From NCBI RefSeq assembly GCF_007830445.1, contig NZ_VLKR01000007.1:124001-188000 (forward strand): DNA of 64,000 bases. Direction: 5' to 3'. Within the stretch, counting starts at the first letter, position 1; every line of letters starts with the position of its first letter. The notes beneath the pieces were generated by a model. It had not been told where the DNA came from, did no database searches, and saw nothing but the letters and a program-made list of their open reading frames with translations. The DNA is from Sphingobacterium siyangense. GTDB taxonomy: Bacteria; Bacteroidota; Bacteroidia; Sphingobacteriales; Sphingobacteriaceae. The position numbers were made by a program, and so were the translations under genes. Below, one piece after another: positions 8,507-18,748 of this stretch.

Positions 8507-9073
8507 ATGATACATTATTTGAAAATTGGTTTAATTTGTTTTTTATTTACAGCCTGCTCAGGAAATATGGTTATAACGAAAAAGGCTATCGGGGTGCTGG
8601 AAAAAGTTCATATGGATCAATTAATCTATTTCAATAATATGGATAAAAAGGACGATTATGCAAGTATTATCTATTTTGGAAAGCAAGGTCGAAATATATT
8701 GGCAAAAGAGGCTTTCGATGTGATTTCATCAGATCGTTTTACGATTTTAGAGGGATTTAATCTTGCTTGGGGAGATTATGTTGGGTTAATCTGGAATGAT
8801 CGAGCAGCCTATAGTTATCATCGGCAGGCTGGTAGTAAAAAACTTCACATTGTTAAATTGTTGCTTAGTAACACTGATCTGGAAAAGGCTAATGTGGAGA
8901 TATCCTCTCATATTGTTGAAAAGGTAAAGAACTGGAACACTCAATATATTCGTAATCTTAAAAATCAAGTTGGTATGGGAATATCGGACGGATTTTGTTT
9001 TATGGCTACAAGGGTTGATATGAATCGTGCGGATAAGAATCAAATAGAAACGATTTCTTTTGAGGAATTTTAA
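8507..9073 (+). CDS. Hypothetical lipoprotein, 188 aa
   Basis: The N-terminus MIHYLKIGLICFLFTACSGN is a lipoprotein signal with lipobox FTAC. The mature region is mixed alpha/beta with no motif that I recognise. It sits in the middle of the RWDP-type array and on the same strand. The composition is as AT-rich as its neighbours. Function unknown. Confidence 0.55.
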   Translation: MIHYLKIGLICFLFTACSGNMVITKKAIGVLEKVHMDQLIYFNNMDKKDDYASIIYFGKQGRNILAKEAFDVISSDRFTILEGFNLAWGDYVGLIWNDRAAYSYHRQAGSKKLHIVKLLLSNTDLEKANVEISSHIVEKVKNWNTQYIRNLKNQVGMGISDGFCFMATRVDMNRADKNQIETISFEEF

Positions 9074-9185
9074 CCTTTTTAATGCAGGTTTCGCTTTAGC
9101 GTGCTATGTTTGAATGGAATAGTATCGATTGATTATGGCAGAAAAGTATTATTACCAACTTTATTTACAATAATGTTAAGAATAA

Positions 9186-9572
9186 ATGCTGATGAATGAT
9201 TTTATAAAGTGGGATCCAGTATCTCCTCCACCAAATGATCTTTATTTTGTTCATTTAACGGACAACGGTGGAAGCATAGAGATTCATCTGGCTGAAATGA
9301 AAGATGACCGAATATTAATCTTAAAATTTAAAGGTGTAATGTCTTATCAAGTGACAGATGAAGGTGCAAGATCAAGAAGCCTCTATGAGCATCCAGGTTA
9401 TAGAGGTTTAGTGGTATCTGATAATTCAAACTATTTAGATTGGTTTCGTAGAGAAAGTCAAGAAATGTTTTCAGATTGGGATCTGAAACACTATTCTATA
9501 GGTAATGTAAATAATATTATCGACATCATAAGCGGTGATGAAATTGAAGTGGTTTGGCAGGCGGAAGTTTAA
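9186..9572 (+). CDS. Immunity-like small protein, paralogue 3 (128 aa)
   Basis: It has the family pattern: FIKWDPVSPPPNDLYFVHL at the start, NYLDWFRRESQEMFSDWD in the second half, and NNIIDIISGDEIEVVWQ at the end. ATG codons at 9186 and 9192 are both possible; the paralogues favour a start close to the KWDP motif, so 9192 is equally likely. It is cytosolic, with no signal. Sequence identity to the 6439 and 7501 proteins is clear at motif level but low overall, as expected for fast-diverging immunity-type proteins. Confidence 0.65.
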   Translation: MLMNDFIKWDPVSPPPNDLYFVHLTDNGGSIEIHLAEMKDDRILILKFKGVMSYQVTDEGARSRSLYEHPGYRGLVVSDNSNYLDWFRRESQEMFSDWDLKHYSIGNVNNIIDIISGDEIEVVWQAEV

Positions 9573-9657
9573 AATGGAGTAAAAAGACGAAGCTTGAATT
9601 CGCTCAAGGGAATGCTTACCCATTTTTATGAGCCATTAAACACCACTAAATTTGCAT

Positions 9658-10062
9658 ATGAAAAAGAACAACATGTTAAAAAAATGGCATCCCGCTGAAA
9701 TGATTAATGGAGACCTTTATTTAATAAGTTTATCAGATGATCAAGAGAATGGACTGCAGATAAGTTTTGAAATAGAGAATATTGAACCTAACCTTGTCTT
9801 CGATTTTGGATTTCATGCACTTTATTATCAAAATCAAAATGAAAACAGTTCTTTAAAAATAATTGACGATTATGGTATTACAGGAAACTGGTCCTTATTT
9901 ACGGTGGAAAAATCTGATTTGATTGATTGGATAGTAAAAAATAGTTATCAGATTGTTAGTAAAGAAAATGTTCAGCATTTTATCTTTTTGCATGCCGATG
10001 GTTTAATCAATGTGCTGTCAGCGCATGAACCAAAAGTATATCGACAAAAACAGACGTATTAA
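9658..10062 (+). CDS. Immunity-like small protein, paralogue 4
   Basis: The ATG at 9658 gives MKKNNMLKKWHPAEMINGDL; an upstream TTG at 9652 is less likely. The C-terminal half carries DLIDWIVKNSYQIVSKENVQ and LINVLSAHEPKVY, matching the other three family members, but the central part is longer and distinct (FDFGFHALYYQNQNENSSL). It is the most diverged member and the last before the McrBC locus. No signal peptide. Function inferred only from the array. Confidence 0.6.
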   Translation: MKKNNMLKKWHPAEMINGDLYLISLSDDQENGLQISFEIENIEPNLVFDFGFHALYYQNQNENSSLKIIDDYGITGNWSLFTVEKSDLIDWIVKNSYQIVSKENVQHFIFLHADGLINVLSAHEPKVYRQKQTY

Positions 10063-10235
10063 TCGTATCTTTGTTCCAAGGACAGGCAGCTGTCCAATCC
10101 TTAAGAGCTGTGTCTACAGCGATCAAATTAGATTTTCAAGAATATTATTTAACACGGTAGGAATACCGAGATAGCAAGCCAGTACTATATCTGTTAAGTT
10201 ACGAAGCATACGAAAAAAGTGTTTTTGATTGGCTG

Positions 10236-11936
10236 ATGTCCAAACATCAGGCAGACAACAATTTTACGTTTACAGTGAGACAAAGTGCCACGAAGAATTC
10301 CGAAACCGATTACTTTATCGGAACCCAGCGTTCGGGCTATTTTGCAACTACCTTTTGGTCTATTCCCGTCAATTTCCCGGGTTCTTCTGGCGATGCGATG
10401 AGTCTAATATTCGTGCTGGGGGAGTCTACTTATACGTACTATTTTGAATTTACCCAAACCCAAGATCCCAAAGATGATCAAAATCGTGCTGTGTTAAGCT
10501 TAATCAAGACAATTAAAAAGCCTTTGGTGGAAAAGTATAAGCTGGCACGGAAAATCAATGAAACTGCAAAAATGTATACGATTCGAATCGCTGGCCTCAA
10601 GGAAAACTATGTCTCTTTGGAAACGATGTACCAGGATATTGATAGCCAGTTGGCCAATATTATCGCTATCGTCGATCAGGGTATTTTGAGTGTCAAGCAA
10701 TCTATCCAACGGTTTACAGCGCACCGCGTTACACCTCAGGAGTTTGTCAGTCTGATCAATAAGCTGAACCAACGTGTCGAAAAACACCACGCTATCGTTA
10801 AAGAAATAGGGGATGAGGAAACATCTGTCAGTACCGAAACATTTGCAAACAGTATCCCAATACAGCTCAACCAGATTTTGTATGGTCCTCCTGGTACGGG
10901 AAAAACCTATAATAGCATCAATTTGGCTCTTTCCATCATCGAAGGAAAAAGCGAAACGGAACTGTCCCTTGGGGATAGGACTTCACTGAAAGCACGTTAT
11001 CAGCGTTATGTGGACAGCGGACAGATCCTTTTTACAACTTTTCATCAGAGCATGAGCTATGAGGATTTTGTGGAAGGAATCAAACCCCGTTTTCATGAAA
11101 CCGACGATGGAAGCAAGCAGCTTATCTATGAAGTAGAAAGCGGTTTGTTTAAGATTGCCTGTGCCCATGCGGCATAAAATACCTATCTCGAACTGCACTC
11201 GAGTGAAGAAACATCTGCTAGTGCCGAACTGGTCGGTAAGTTTAATTCCGGGGTATTTCAAAAGGCGATGGCCAATCAGGATATTCAAGGAAAGCCTGTG
11301 GTTTTAATTATCGATGAAATCAATCGGGGCAACGTATCCGCCATATTTGGTGAACTGATTACGTTGATTGAGGAATCCAAACGTGCAGGACGGGATGAAG
11401 CACTTGAAGTTATCCTTCCTTATAGCAAGCAGAAATTTTCGGTACCATCCAATCTGTATCTCATCGGTACCATGAATACAGCCGACCGTTCGGTGGAAGC
11501 TTTGGATACCGCTTTGCGCCGTCGGTTTGCCTTTGTGGAAATGATGCCCAAAGCCGAGCTGCTTGGGGAAATCATCATCGAAAATATCAATCTGCAACAT
11601 GTCCTCAGTAGAATCAACAATCGCATCAAAGTGCTTTTGGACAAAGACCATCAAATTGGACATGCTTATCTGATTAATGTGCAGTCAACGCGCGATCTCA
11701 CGCATGCTTTTAACAATTGCATCGTACCCTTACTCAAAGAATACTTTTATCGGGATGAGGAGAAAATTGCTCTGGTGCTGGGACCAGGTTTTGTTGAAAT
11801 CGAAAATGACAACTTTTCAGGAGATCACTTTCCGGACTTCGAAAGAATACGGAAGCCGCAGTATAAACCAAAGCTGAATGTATTCGAGGTACCAGAAGAA
11901 AATATTATTGATGCCTTGAATCAATTGATCGGATAA
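10236..11936 (+). pseudogene. mcrB: McrB-type restriction NTPase, interrupted by an in-frame stop
   Basis: Two open segments (10236-11177 and 11268-11936) lie in one frame. The frame also continues through the bases between them, so the only lesion is a TAA at 11175-11177 (probably AAA to TAA). The first part has the N-terminal recognition region and Walker A GPPGTGKT at residues 217-224. The second has Walker B VVLIIDEINRGNVSAIFGEL and the arginine-finger region TMNTADRSVEALDTALRRRF. Together they give the AAA+ GTPase McrB, which translocates DNA with McrC and restricts modified DNA. Codons in frame upstream of the ATG (YEAYEKSVFDWL) look like natural McrB N-terminus but lack a start, so the 5' end may also be damaged. 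With the stop intact, McrBC would be inactive unless read through. Confidence 0.85.
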
Positions 11937-11940
11937 TCAT

Positions 11941-13179
11941 ATGCAGCATGTCCTTCAAGTCTATGAGCATGATACCTTGTATCTCAATCAATCCTACAAG
12001 ACTCAGTCTGGAGAAAGTCTGCGATTTGCGCAACTTTATTTCGATGTGCTGCTCAAATACAATGATCTATATCAGGGTAAATACTTTGCGCCTGTCTATC
12101 AGGGTATCCGATTTAAAAACTATGTCGGGATTGTTCAGGTGGACGATCTTGTCATTGAAATCCTGCCCAAGATCCAGCGGACTGCATCTACCGTCAATTG
12201 GCGCGAAGTATTGATCGAAATGCTTCTCGAAACGGAGCGGTTAAAGGTTACAGCAGTGGGTGAAGCTTTTGTTGACAAACAGCACATCCATCTCTTGGAT
12301 ATCTATTTTGACTGGTATTTAACAGCGGTAGAAGAATTGCTGCATCACGGACTGGTGAAACAATATTATCAGGAAACTAAAAATACCGTTGCGCTCAAAG
12401 GAAAACTGGAGTTTGCAGGGCATATTCAGCGTAATCTCGTTCATAAAGAGCGTTTTTACAATACCCATCAAGTATATGGCGGTGACCATGTGCTGCATCA
12501 GATTCTCCAGCTAGGCTTGGAAATAGTTGCTCGCCTGTCGCATGGGAGCTATCGTTATGGACGGTGCAAGACGGCGCAATTGAATTTTCCAGAAGTCAAA
12601 GAGATCTGGGCCGACCAGCAATTATTTGATAGGCTATCTTATAGCCGTAAAACGGAATCTTATCGAACAGCAATTGAATTAGCACGATTGATTATTTTAA
12701 ACTATGCCCCCAATGTCAAAGCGGGAACTGAAAATATGCTGGCTCTGCTTTTCAATATGAATGAGCTCTGGGAGCAGTATGTGCTTGCGCAGTTGGCGAA
12801 CTGTTCGAAATATTGGGAAGTACGAGGCCAGGAGAGCAAGCAATTTTGGCGCGATAAGACCCTTCGACCAGATATCCTATTGAAACATCGAATCAGTGGA
12901 AAACAGTTTGTCATTGATACCAAATGGAAGAACTATAGCTATGATATGATATCCACGCAAGATCTACGACAGATCTATGTTTATGCGGATTATTGGAATG
13001 CTGTAGGAGGGATGTTGCTGTATCCCCATGCCAATACCCAGAAAAAGCAAGAGCTGTGCGATTCCTCTCATGGAAAAGAATATATAGCACAAATTGGTTT
13101 GCTGTCGATCTTGGATGAAAAAGGCAATTTGAGCAAATCTTTAGGGAATGATATTCTTGCACTGATTAATTTTACTTAG
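11941..13179 (+). CDS. mcrC: McrC-family nuclease subunit
   Basis: The 412-aa protein starts 5 bp after the mcrB stop. It has the McrC layout: an N-terminal beta-rich region that contacts McrB (KNYVGIVQVDDLVIEILPKI near residue 60), a helical middle part, and a C-terminal PD-(D/E)xK nuclease with RPDILL near residue 310 and FVIDTKWKNY about 15 residues later (D...DxK). In the family, McrC stimulates the McrB GTPase and cleaves DNA. The gene itself is intact although its partner carries a stop, so either the stop is recent or the system is non-functional. No methylase is adjacent, as is normal for the type IV McrBC class. Confidence 0.88.
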   Translation: MQHVLQVYEHDTLYLNQSYKTQSGESLRFAQLYFDVLLKYNDLYQGKYFAPVYQGIRFKNYVGIVQVDDLVIEILPKIQRTASTVNWREVLIEMLLETERLKVTAVGEAFVDKQHIHLLDIYFDWYLTAVEELLHHGLVKQYYQETKNTVALKGKLEFAGHIQRNLVHKERFYNTHQVYGGDHVLHQILQLGLEIVARLSHGSYRYGRCKTAQLNFPEVKEIWADQQLFDRLSYSRKTESYRTAIELARLIILNYAPNVKAGTENMLALLFNMNELWEQYVLAQLANCSKYWEVRGQESKQFWRDKTLRPDILLKHRISGKQFVIDTKWKNYSYDMISTQDLRQIYVYADYWNAVGGMLLYPHANTQKKQELCDSSHGKEYIAQIGLLSILDEKGNLSKSLGNDILALINFT

Positions 13180-13366
13180 CCATTCCAGCTCTCCTGTCGG
13201 CTCCCAACCTATTGTCCTCTCGAATGTAATAAACTCAGTCGCAAAGGAATTAACCGCATTTATCATAACAAGCATACGATCGTTGGATAATAAATATTGT
13301 ATTTCAGTTTGTTGATCGATAGGCTTTTCGTAATTTAAGTGTCATAAACACAATTATAAACTTTTT

Positions 13367-16300
13367 ATGAAAAATCTCTACTTGATCCTCCTGGGATTAT
13401 TTTTGCCTATTCATGTCTTATGGTGTCAGTCGCCTATTGTTTATTTGGGTATCGATAAAGGGCTTTCAAATGATTTTGTTACCACGATCTTTCAGGATAG
13501 GGATGGATTTATGTGGTTTGGGACATCAAATGGCCTAAATCGTTACGATGGGTACGAATTTAAGGTTTTTAAAAACGACCCATTGTCTAAGAGTACCCTT
13601 CCCGACAATCGTGTAACAGCTGTTGCCGAAAGTGCTTCTTCACAGCTATATGTAGCAACGAAAAGTGGGTTAGCAGTGATAGATCCCAATCGCACACAAT
13701 GTAAACAAGTTTTAGTATACTCAGATGGAGGAAATAAAATGCTGAATTTTCCAATACATCAGATAGAAAAGGATAATCAAGGCCAGTTATTTCTGCATGG
13801 CGGATCCAAAGGGCTATTTAAAGTTGAAGAAACAAGAGGTGGAAGTATCGTCCAAAAGATACCTTTAAAAGGTGCTGGCCAAAATCAACTTGATTATCGT
13901 GTTTCAGCGATTTGCAAAGCTGCTGATGCCGGCGTCTGGGCATTAATAGACCATGTTGGTTTGGCCTATTATAATAGCAGAAAGAGACTTTTTTCAATCA
14001 TTAAAAAAGCCGATCTGCAGTCAACAACAATGGCGGCAGCACCTACAGGAGATATTTGGTTCGCCAGTCACCAAACAATTAGTTGTTATCATGTAGAAAC
14101 AGGTGCTTTTGCAACCTATAATCACAATACTGACAGGAAGTCTATCGTTAACCTTTATTTTGGAAAAGACAAAAAGCTGTGGATTTGTACAGACGGTAAT
14201 GGCATACAGAAATTTAATATTATAACGCGAACGTTTGAAGATAATATTGGTTTTGACCAACAGCAACTAACCAGTCAGTCTATTTTTGCAGTACTGGAAG
14301 ATAAAGATGATCGGCTTTGGATTGGCACATTAAGAGGGGGTATTAATATTGTAGATCCGGTAAAAAGAAGATTTCAAACATTTAAACTTAATCCCAATAG
14401 CGAGCGGGTAAATACTGCTGACTTTATTTTATCGTTTGAGCAAGCTGATCAAAATCATATTTGGATCGGAACCGATGGGGATGGATTATACAAATGGAGT
14501 ATAGCGAAAGGTACCTTGGTCAATTATCCCTATTCAACAAATAAGGAACTCAAACCCGCTTTTATAACGTCGCTGATTCAGCATCAAAAAGACCAGTTGT
14601 GGATTGGAAGCTATGATATGGGGGTTGTTAAATTAAGTACAAAAACAGGCCAAGTAAAACAATATGCCTGTTATTATCCAAACACTCCATATGTCAATAA
14701 TGCTGTATGGCGTTTATTTAAAGACAGTAAGGGGAAGATTTGGGCTTCAACACTCGCCAGTGGAAATGTCTACCGCCTGGATACCATCACAGATCAGTTT
14801 AAACACCTCGATTTGCCAATACATGATGTGTTAACTTTCTTTGAAGACAAAGATGCTGTTTTGTGGATGGGATCTTGGAACTCTTTATTCCGTCTGGACT
14901 TGCCTACTATGCAATACAAGAGCTATCACATCGGCAGCCCAATTCGTTTTATCCAACAAACAGAAAACGGTTTTCTTTGGCTTGGCACAGAGGGGGGAGG
15001 ACTTTTACATCTGAACCTAAGTACGATGAACTATAGGCGTTATACCAAAAAGGATGGACTGGTGAGCAATACTTTGTTGAATAGTTTACAGGATGCCCAA
15101 GGTAATATGTGGATTTCGTCACTTGATGGACTATCCAAAATGGATGTGCAAAAAAGAACATTTCAAAACTTCTATCAGTCTGATGCGCTCCAAAGTAATC
15201 AATTTAATTACAATGCTGCCATCAAATTAAAGAATGATCAGTTGATTTTTGGTGGTATACGCGGTTTTAATATATTCAGACCGCAGGATATATTTTTTCA
15301 GGCCAGGTTTCGCCCGTTAAAATTAACTCAATTGAGCATTGATAATGTACCTTATGGGCAAACTTGGGAGGATAATCAAATCCCCTTGAATACTGTTCAA
15401 CGTCTAAAAATACCATTTGAAAAGGCGACTTTATCCTTCTCCTTTGCGGCATTGGATTTTAGTTTTTCGGATAGGATCGACTACGCCTATTATTTAGAGG
15501 GGTGGGACAAAGGTTGGAATGAAGTCAATAAGCAAAGGATTGCTTATTATTCAAATCTCAGGGAAGGTAACTATAAATTGCATATCCGATCGACCAACGC
15601 GAATGGCGAATGGAACAAAGCAGAAAAGATTATTGATGTCGAAATTTTGCCACCCTGGTATCGAAGTATATGGGCATATATGGGGTACATTTTACTACTC
15701 GTTGCGCTCCTTTATCTTTATAATAGGTATCGAGAGAATAAGGAAATGCTGCTTTTTAAATTAAAGACTGCAGAGTTTGAACGGGATAAAGAGCACGAAT
15801 TAATTGAAGATAAATTGGCATTTTTTACCCATATCGTCCATGAGATTAGAACTCCATTGACCCTCATTGTCAATCCGATCAAAGATATTGTCATCAAATC
15901 AAAAAAGAATATGGCTGAATCAGAAGAATTACTGTCCGTTTACAATCATTCCAAGCGATTGCTAAACCTTGCGGATAAACTTCTTTTGTTTAGAAAATCT
16001 GATGGCAACTTTGATGAACTCGCCTATACTATATTTGACATCATACAGGTTTGGCGGAACACCTTTGAATCCTTTAGGCAATTGGCAAGTTCGCGAAATA
16101 TCACATACTCATTTGAAACGGCTATTGAAAAACAAATCATCAAGGCAGATTATGAAAAATTGGAGATCTGTTTTATCAATTTACTTCAAAATGCACTTAA
16201 ATATACGGCTAGTGGCGGATCTGTCGCTGTTAAGGTGAGCCGCATAGGCAGGGAGCTAAATTGTGATATCATCGATTCGGGACAGGGGTTTCCAACTCAG

Positions 16301-17419
16301 CTAACAGAAGAAATATTTAAACCTTTTAAACGTAATTTTAGCTTAATTAACCATCATGCAGATGGTTTTGGAATTGGGCTATTTTTTGTTAAAAAATTCA
16401 TCATGCTGCATCAAGGTAAATTGGAGCATTGCGCAAACCCACATTCTGGAGCAACTTTTTCAATCAATTTGCCTATTACCGAGGTCAGTTCATCCGCTCT
16501 GGATATCACCGTTGCATTACAGCAAAAAACTTATGGCTATCTTCCTTCCACTGAAGAAGAGCATCCTTCACATCCAGTTTCAGCCCGCTCTGTAAAAAGT
16601 CCGGCAATTGATGAATTGTATGAAAATGACATGCAAGAGAAGATACTGATCGTGGACGACAGTGAGGATATGCTAAACTATATTGCTGGTATTTTTTCTG
16701 ACAAATATCAGGTTGTCAAAGCAAATAGTGCCGAAAGGGCATTGACTATTTTAGAGAAATTAGAACCCTGTATCATCATTAGTGATGTGATGATGGGTGG
16801 ATCCTCTGGGATCGATCTCTGCAAACAGTTGAAAAGCAATAGAAAGCAAAGCCATGTACCTATTATCTTATTAACTGGAAGTTCGTCTTTTGAAGTTAAA
16901 TTAAAAGGAATAGAAGTTGGTGCAGATGATTACATCGTTAAACCTTTTGACAAGGAGCTGCTCGTGGCACGCGTAGAAAGTCTAATAGAAAACAAAAATA
17001 GACTACATACCTATTTCTACAGTGAAATTACCTTGCAATCCAAAGATCATAAAGTTCCGGCTGCCTTTAGAGATTTTTTACAACGGGCAATAGCGGTGGT
17101 TGAGAAGCATTTGTTGAATGAAAATTTTACGGTCAAGATGCTTGCCGACGAACTTGGGATGAGCCATTCCAATATGTATAGACGTATAAAATCTATTTCT
17201 GGAAAATCTGCCAATGAATTTATCCGTTATATTCGGATGCGTCGAGCAGCACAACTACTTATAAGTAGCAAAACGAATATCAATGAAACCGCATATCATG
17301 TTGGCTTTAAAGATATCAAACATTTTAGACAGCATTTTTCCAAGATCTTTGGTTGTTCGCCCTCTGAATACCGCAAGCGCTACAGCCATCTGGGAAATTT
17401 GCCCAATAGTTTCAGTTAA
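13367..17419 (+). CDS. Hybrid two-component system regulator (HTCS)
   Basis: This 1350-aa protein is a full hybrid sensor. It has a signal peptide, then two seven-bladed propellers of regulator repeats (for example DRDGFMWFGTSNGLNRYDG), a Y_Y_Y domain near residue 720, and a transmembrane helix around 770-790 (YMGYILLLVALLYLYNRY). The histidine kinase follows with phospho-acceptor HEIRTPL near 823, N-box LLQNALKY and GFGIGLFFVKK. The receiver domain has Asp in IISDVMM near 1139, and the protein ends in an AraC-type HTH (NETAYHVGFKDIKHFRQHFS). HTCS proteins sense oligosaccharides in the periplasm and switch on neighbouring SusC/D operons, so the convergent operon at 17516-26404 is the likely target. 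All key residues appear intact. Confidence 0.93.
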   Translation: MKNLYLILLGLFLPIHVLWCQSPIVYLGIDKGLSNDFVTTIFQDRDGFMWFGTSNGLNRYDGYEFKVFKNDPLSKSTLPDNRVTAVAESASSQLYVATKSGLAVIDPNRTQCKQVLVYSDGGNKMLNFPIHQIEKDNQGQLFLHGGSKGLFKVEETRGGSIVQKIPLKGAGQNQLDYRVSAICKAADAGVWALIDHVGLAYYNSRKRLFSIIKKADLQSTTMAAAPTGDIWFASHQTISCYHVETGAFATYNHNTDRKSIVNLYFGKDKKLWICTDGNGIQKFNIITRTFEDNIGFDQQQLTSQSIFAVLEDKDDRLWIGTLRGGINIVDPVKRRFQTFKLNPNSERVNTADFILSFEQADQNHIWIGTDGDGLYKWSIAKGTLVNYPYSTNKELKPAFITSLIQHQKDQLWIGSYDMGVVKLSTKTGQVKQYACYYPNTPYVNNAVWRLFKDSKGKIWASTLASGNVYRLDTITDQFKHLDLPIHDVLTFFEDKDAVLWMGSWNSLFRLDLPTMQYKSYHIGSPIRFIQQTENGFLWLGTEGGGLLHLNLSTMNYRRYTKKDGLVSNTLLNSLQDAQGNMWISSLDGLSKMDVQKRTFQNFYQSDALQSNQFNYNAAIKLKNDQLIFGGIRGFNIFRPQDIFFQARFRPLKLTQLSIDNVPYGQTWEDNQIPLNTVQRLKIPFEKATLSFSFAALDFSFSDRIDYAYYLEGWDKGWNEVNKQRIAYYSNLREGNYKLHIRSTNANGEWNKAEKIIDVEILPPWYRSIWAYMGYILLLVALLYLYNRYRENKEMLLFKLKTAEFERDKEHELIEDKLAFFTHIVHEIRTPLTLIVNPIKDIVIKSKKNMAESEELLSVYNHSKRLLNLADKLLLFRKSDGNFDELAYTIFDIIQVWRNTFESFRQLASSRNITYSFETAIEKQIIKADYEKLEICFINLLQNALKYTASGGSVAVKVSRIGRELNCDIIDSGQGFPTQLTEEIFKPFKRNFSLINHHADGFGIGLFFVKKFIMLHQGKLEHCANPHSGATFSINLPITEVSSSALDITVALQQKTYGYLPSTEEEHPSHPVSARSVKSPAIDELYENDMQEKILIVDDSEDMLNYIAGIFSDKYQVVKANSAERALTILEKLEPCIIISDVMMGGSSGIDLCKQLKSNRKQSHVPIILLTGSSSFEVKLKGIEVGADDYIVKPFDKELLVARVESLIENKNRLHTYFYSEITLQSKDHKVPAAFRDFLQRAIAVVEKHLLNENFTVKMLADELGMSHSNMYRRIKSISGKSANEFIRYIRMRRAAQLLISSKTNINETAYHVGFKDIKHFRQHFSKIFGCSPSEYRKRYSHLGNLPNSFS

Positions 17420-17442
17420 TCTTTTAAAGCCTTCTAAAATGC

Positions 17443-17497
17443 AAAAGAGCAGAAAAGCAGTAACCTTGTTAGGGAATACTGTTTTCCTGCTCTTTTT
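17443..17497 (+). terminator. Long hairpin terminator between convergent units
   Basis: AAAAGAGCAG (17443-17452) pairs with CTGCTCTTTT (17487-17496), with inner partial pairing, then TTTTG. It ends the HTCS transcript just before the convergent 17516 gene. Confidence 0.75.
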
Positions 17498-17515
17498 GTT
17501 AGCCTATGGTCTTCG

Positions 17516-18739
17516 CTAGTAAGGTCCACTGTGGCTTGTCATGCCATCTTTTCGCATCGCTTCTATGATCAGGCAATTGTAAACATAATCCCAGCTTGAG
17601 CTGACTTCAGAATTTTGATTTAAACCGTAGGGCCACCAGTGCATGCTATCACCATTTATCACGGCTGATTCATCTGAACTGATCATTTTTAACATTTTGT
17701 TGGCATTTGCCAAACTATATTTACCATTGATAATCGCTTGTGACCACCAGCTTGTCGTCCCGGTACCGAAGGTATGATTCATCTCATGCAACATGGTCCG
17801 GATATTTTGGTAGCTCTCACTGGCACCAAATCGCATCCAGCCCTCGTTATTAGCGTCGGCTGTCGGAACCCCGGGGTCGTAGTTGAGATAAACATGTTTG
17901 GTAGCTGAAGTATAATTATTGGCATACCATACCGCGCTGTCCAGAGCCACTTGCAATCGTTGGTATGCAGCAAGTTGTTGCGCTGTTGGATTGTCGACTT
18001 TATTGAATGTATAGGTCACCTTGCCCTTGGCGATCGTATGGAAGGAAATATCGGGTCCGTAGCTTACACCTGTTTCATTGGTCGCATAAGCGCGTAAATG
18101 ATAATTTGTACTGGGATTGAGATTGAGCATACCGATTCTAAATTTGCCTGTACCTTTTGAGCCATTCATAACCTTATGATCATTTATGGTCGGTTTTTCC
18201 TGTAAGCCCCAGCAGACCCCTCTTTCGGTCACAGCACCACCACCGCTGCTGATGATATTGACATCATAGTAAGCGATTGATGACCCCACGATAAAGATCG
18301 GGTTCGTCCCGAAGGTAACCGATTGGATATCGGCGGTGGTTAATACCTGTTGCTCACCATAAGAAATACCGCCCTTATTTTTGGCGTAAGGTCTGATGTA
18401 GTATGTTTGGGAGGGCGTGAGGGTCGTCAGCGCCACAGTAAATTCACCAGAACCTTTACTGGAATTTGCCTCAATGGGGTTATTGTCGATTGTTGGATTT
18501 GGATCTTTGTTCCAACAGATGCCACGACTGGTAACAAGGGCACCACCTTTGTTTAGCACTTTTCCTGTAACCATAGCACCTGTAGTCGTGATATTGGAAA
18601 AGGCTAATTTACCAAGCTCAGCAAGTGCGATATGATCTGTTTTTTCCGTAGGCGTTACTATACTATTCTCGGGAGTAGCTTTTTTACAACCTGCTAAAGT
18701 GCAGGCTGTAAAAAAGGCATAATAAACTATTCTATTCAT
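17516..18739 (-). CDS. Surface lipoprotein with FN3-like repeats and HExxH metallopeptidase-like domain
   Basis: MNRIVYYAFFTACTLAGCKK is a lipoprotein signal. Residues ~45-235 hold two repeats of about 90 aa with SRGICWNKDPNPTI and ERGVCWGLQEKPTI, the 'RGVCW' repeat seen in Bacteroidota surface proteins. The C-terminal ~170 residues contain RTMLHEMNHTFGTG, an HExxH zinc motif (HEMNH), with a downstream Glu-rich region (SSDESAVINGD). This suggests a zinc metallopeptidase or a related glycoprotein-acting fold. It is the last gene of the SusC/SusD operon, 9 bp after the preceding stop. A peptidase in a glycan operon suggests a glycoprotein or peptide-bearing substrate. The third zinc ligand is not certain. 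Confidence 0.72.
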   Translation of the reverse strand: MNRIVYYAFFTACTLAGCKKATPENSIVTPTEKTDHIALAELGKLAFSNITTTGAMVTGKVLNKGGALVTSRGICWNKDPNPTIDNNPIEANSSKGSGEFTVALTTLTPSQTYYIRPYAKNKGGISYGEQQVLTTADIQSVTFGTNPIFIVGSSIAYYDVNIISSGGGAVTERGVCWGLQEKPTINDHKVMNGSKGTGKFRIGMLNLNPSTNYHLRAYATNETGVSYGPDISFHTIAKGKVTYTFNKVDNPTAQQLAAYQRLQVALDSAVWYANNYTSATKHVYLNYDPGVPTADANNEGWMRFGASESYQNIRTMLHEMNHTFGTGTTSWWSQAIINGKYSLANANKMLKMISSDESAVINGDSMHWWPYGLNQNSEVSSSWDYVYNCLIIEAMRKDGMTSHSGPY

Positions 18740-18748
18740 ATCTTTAGG

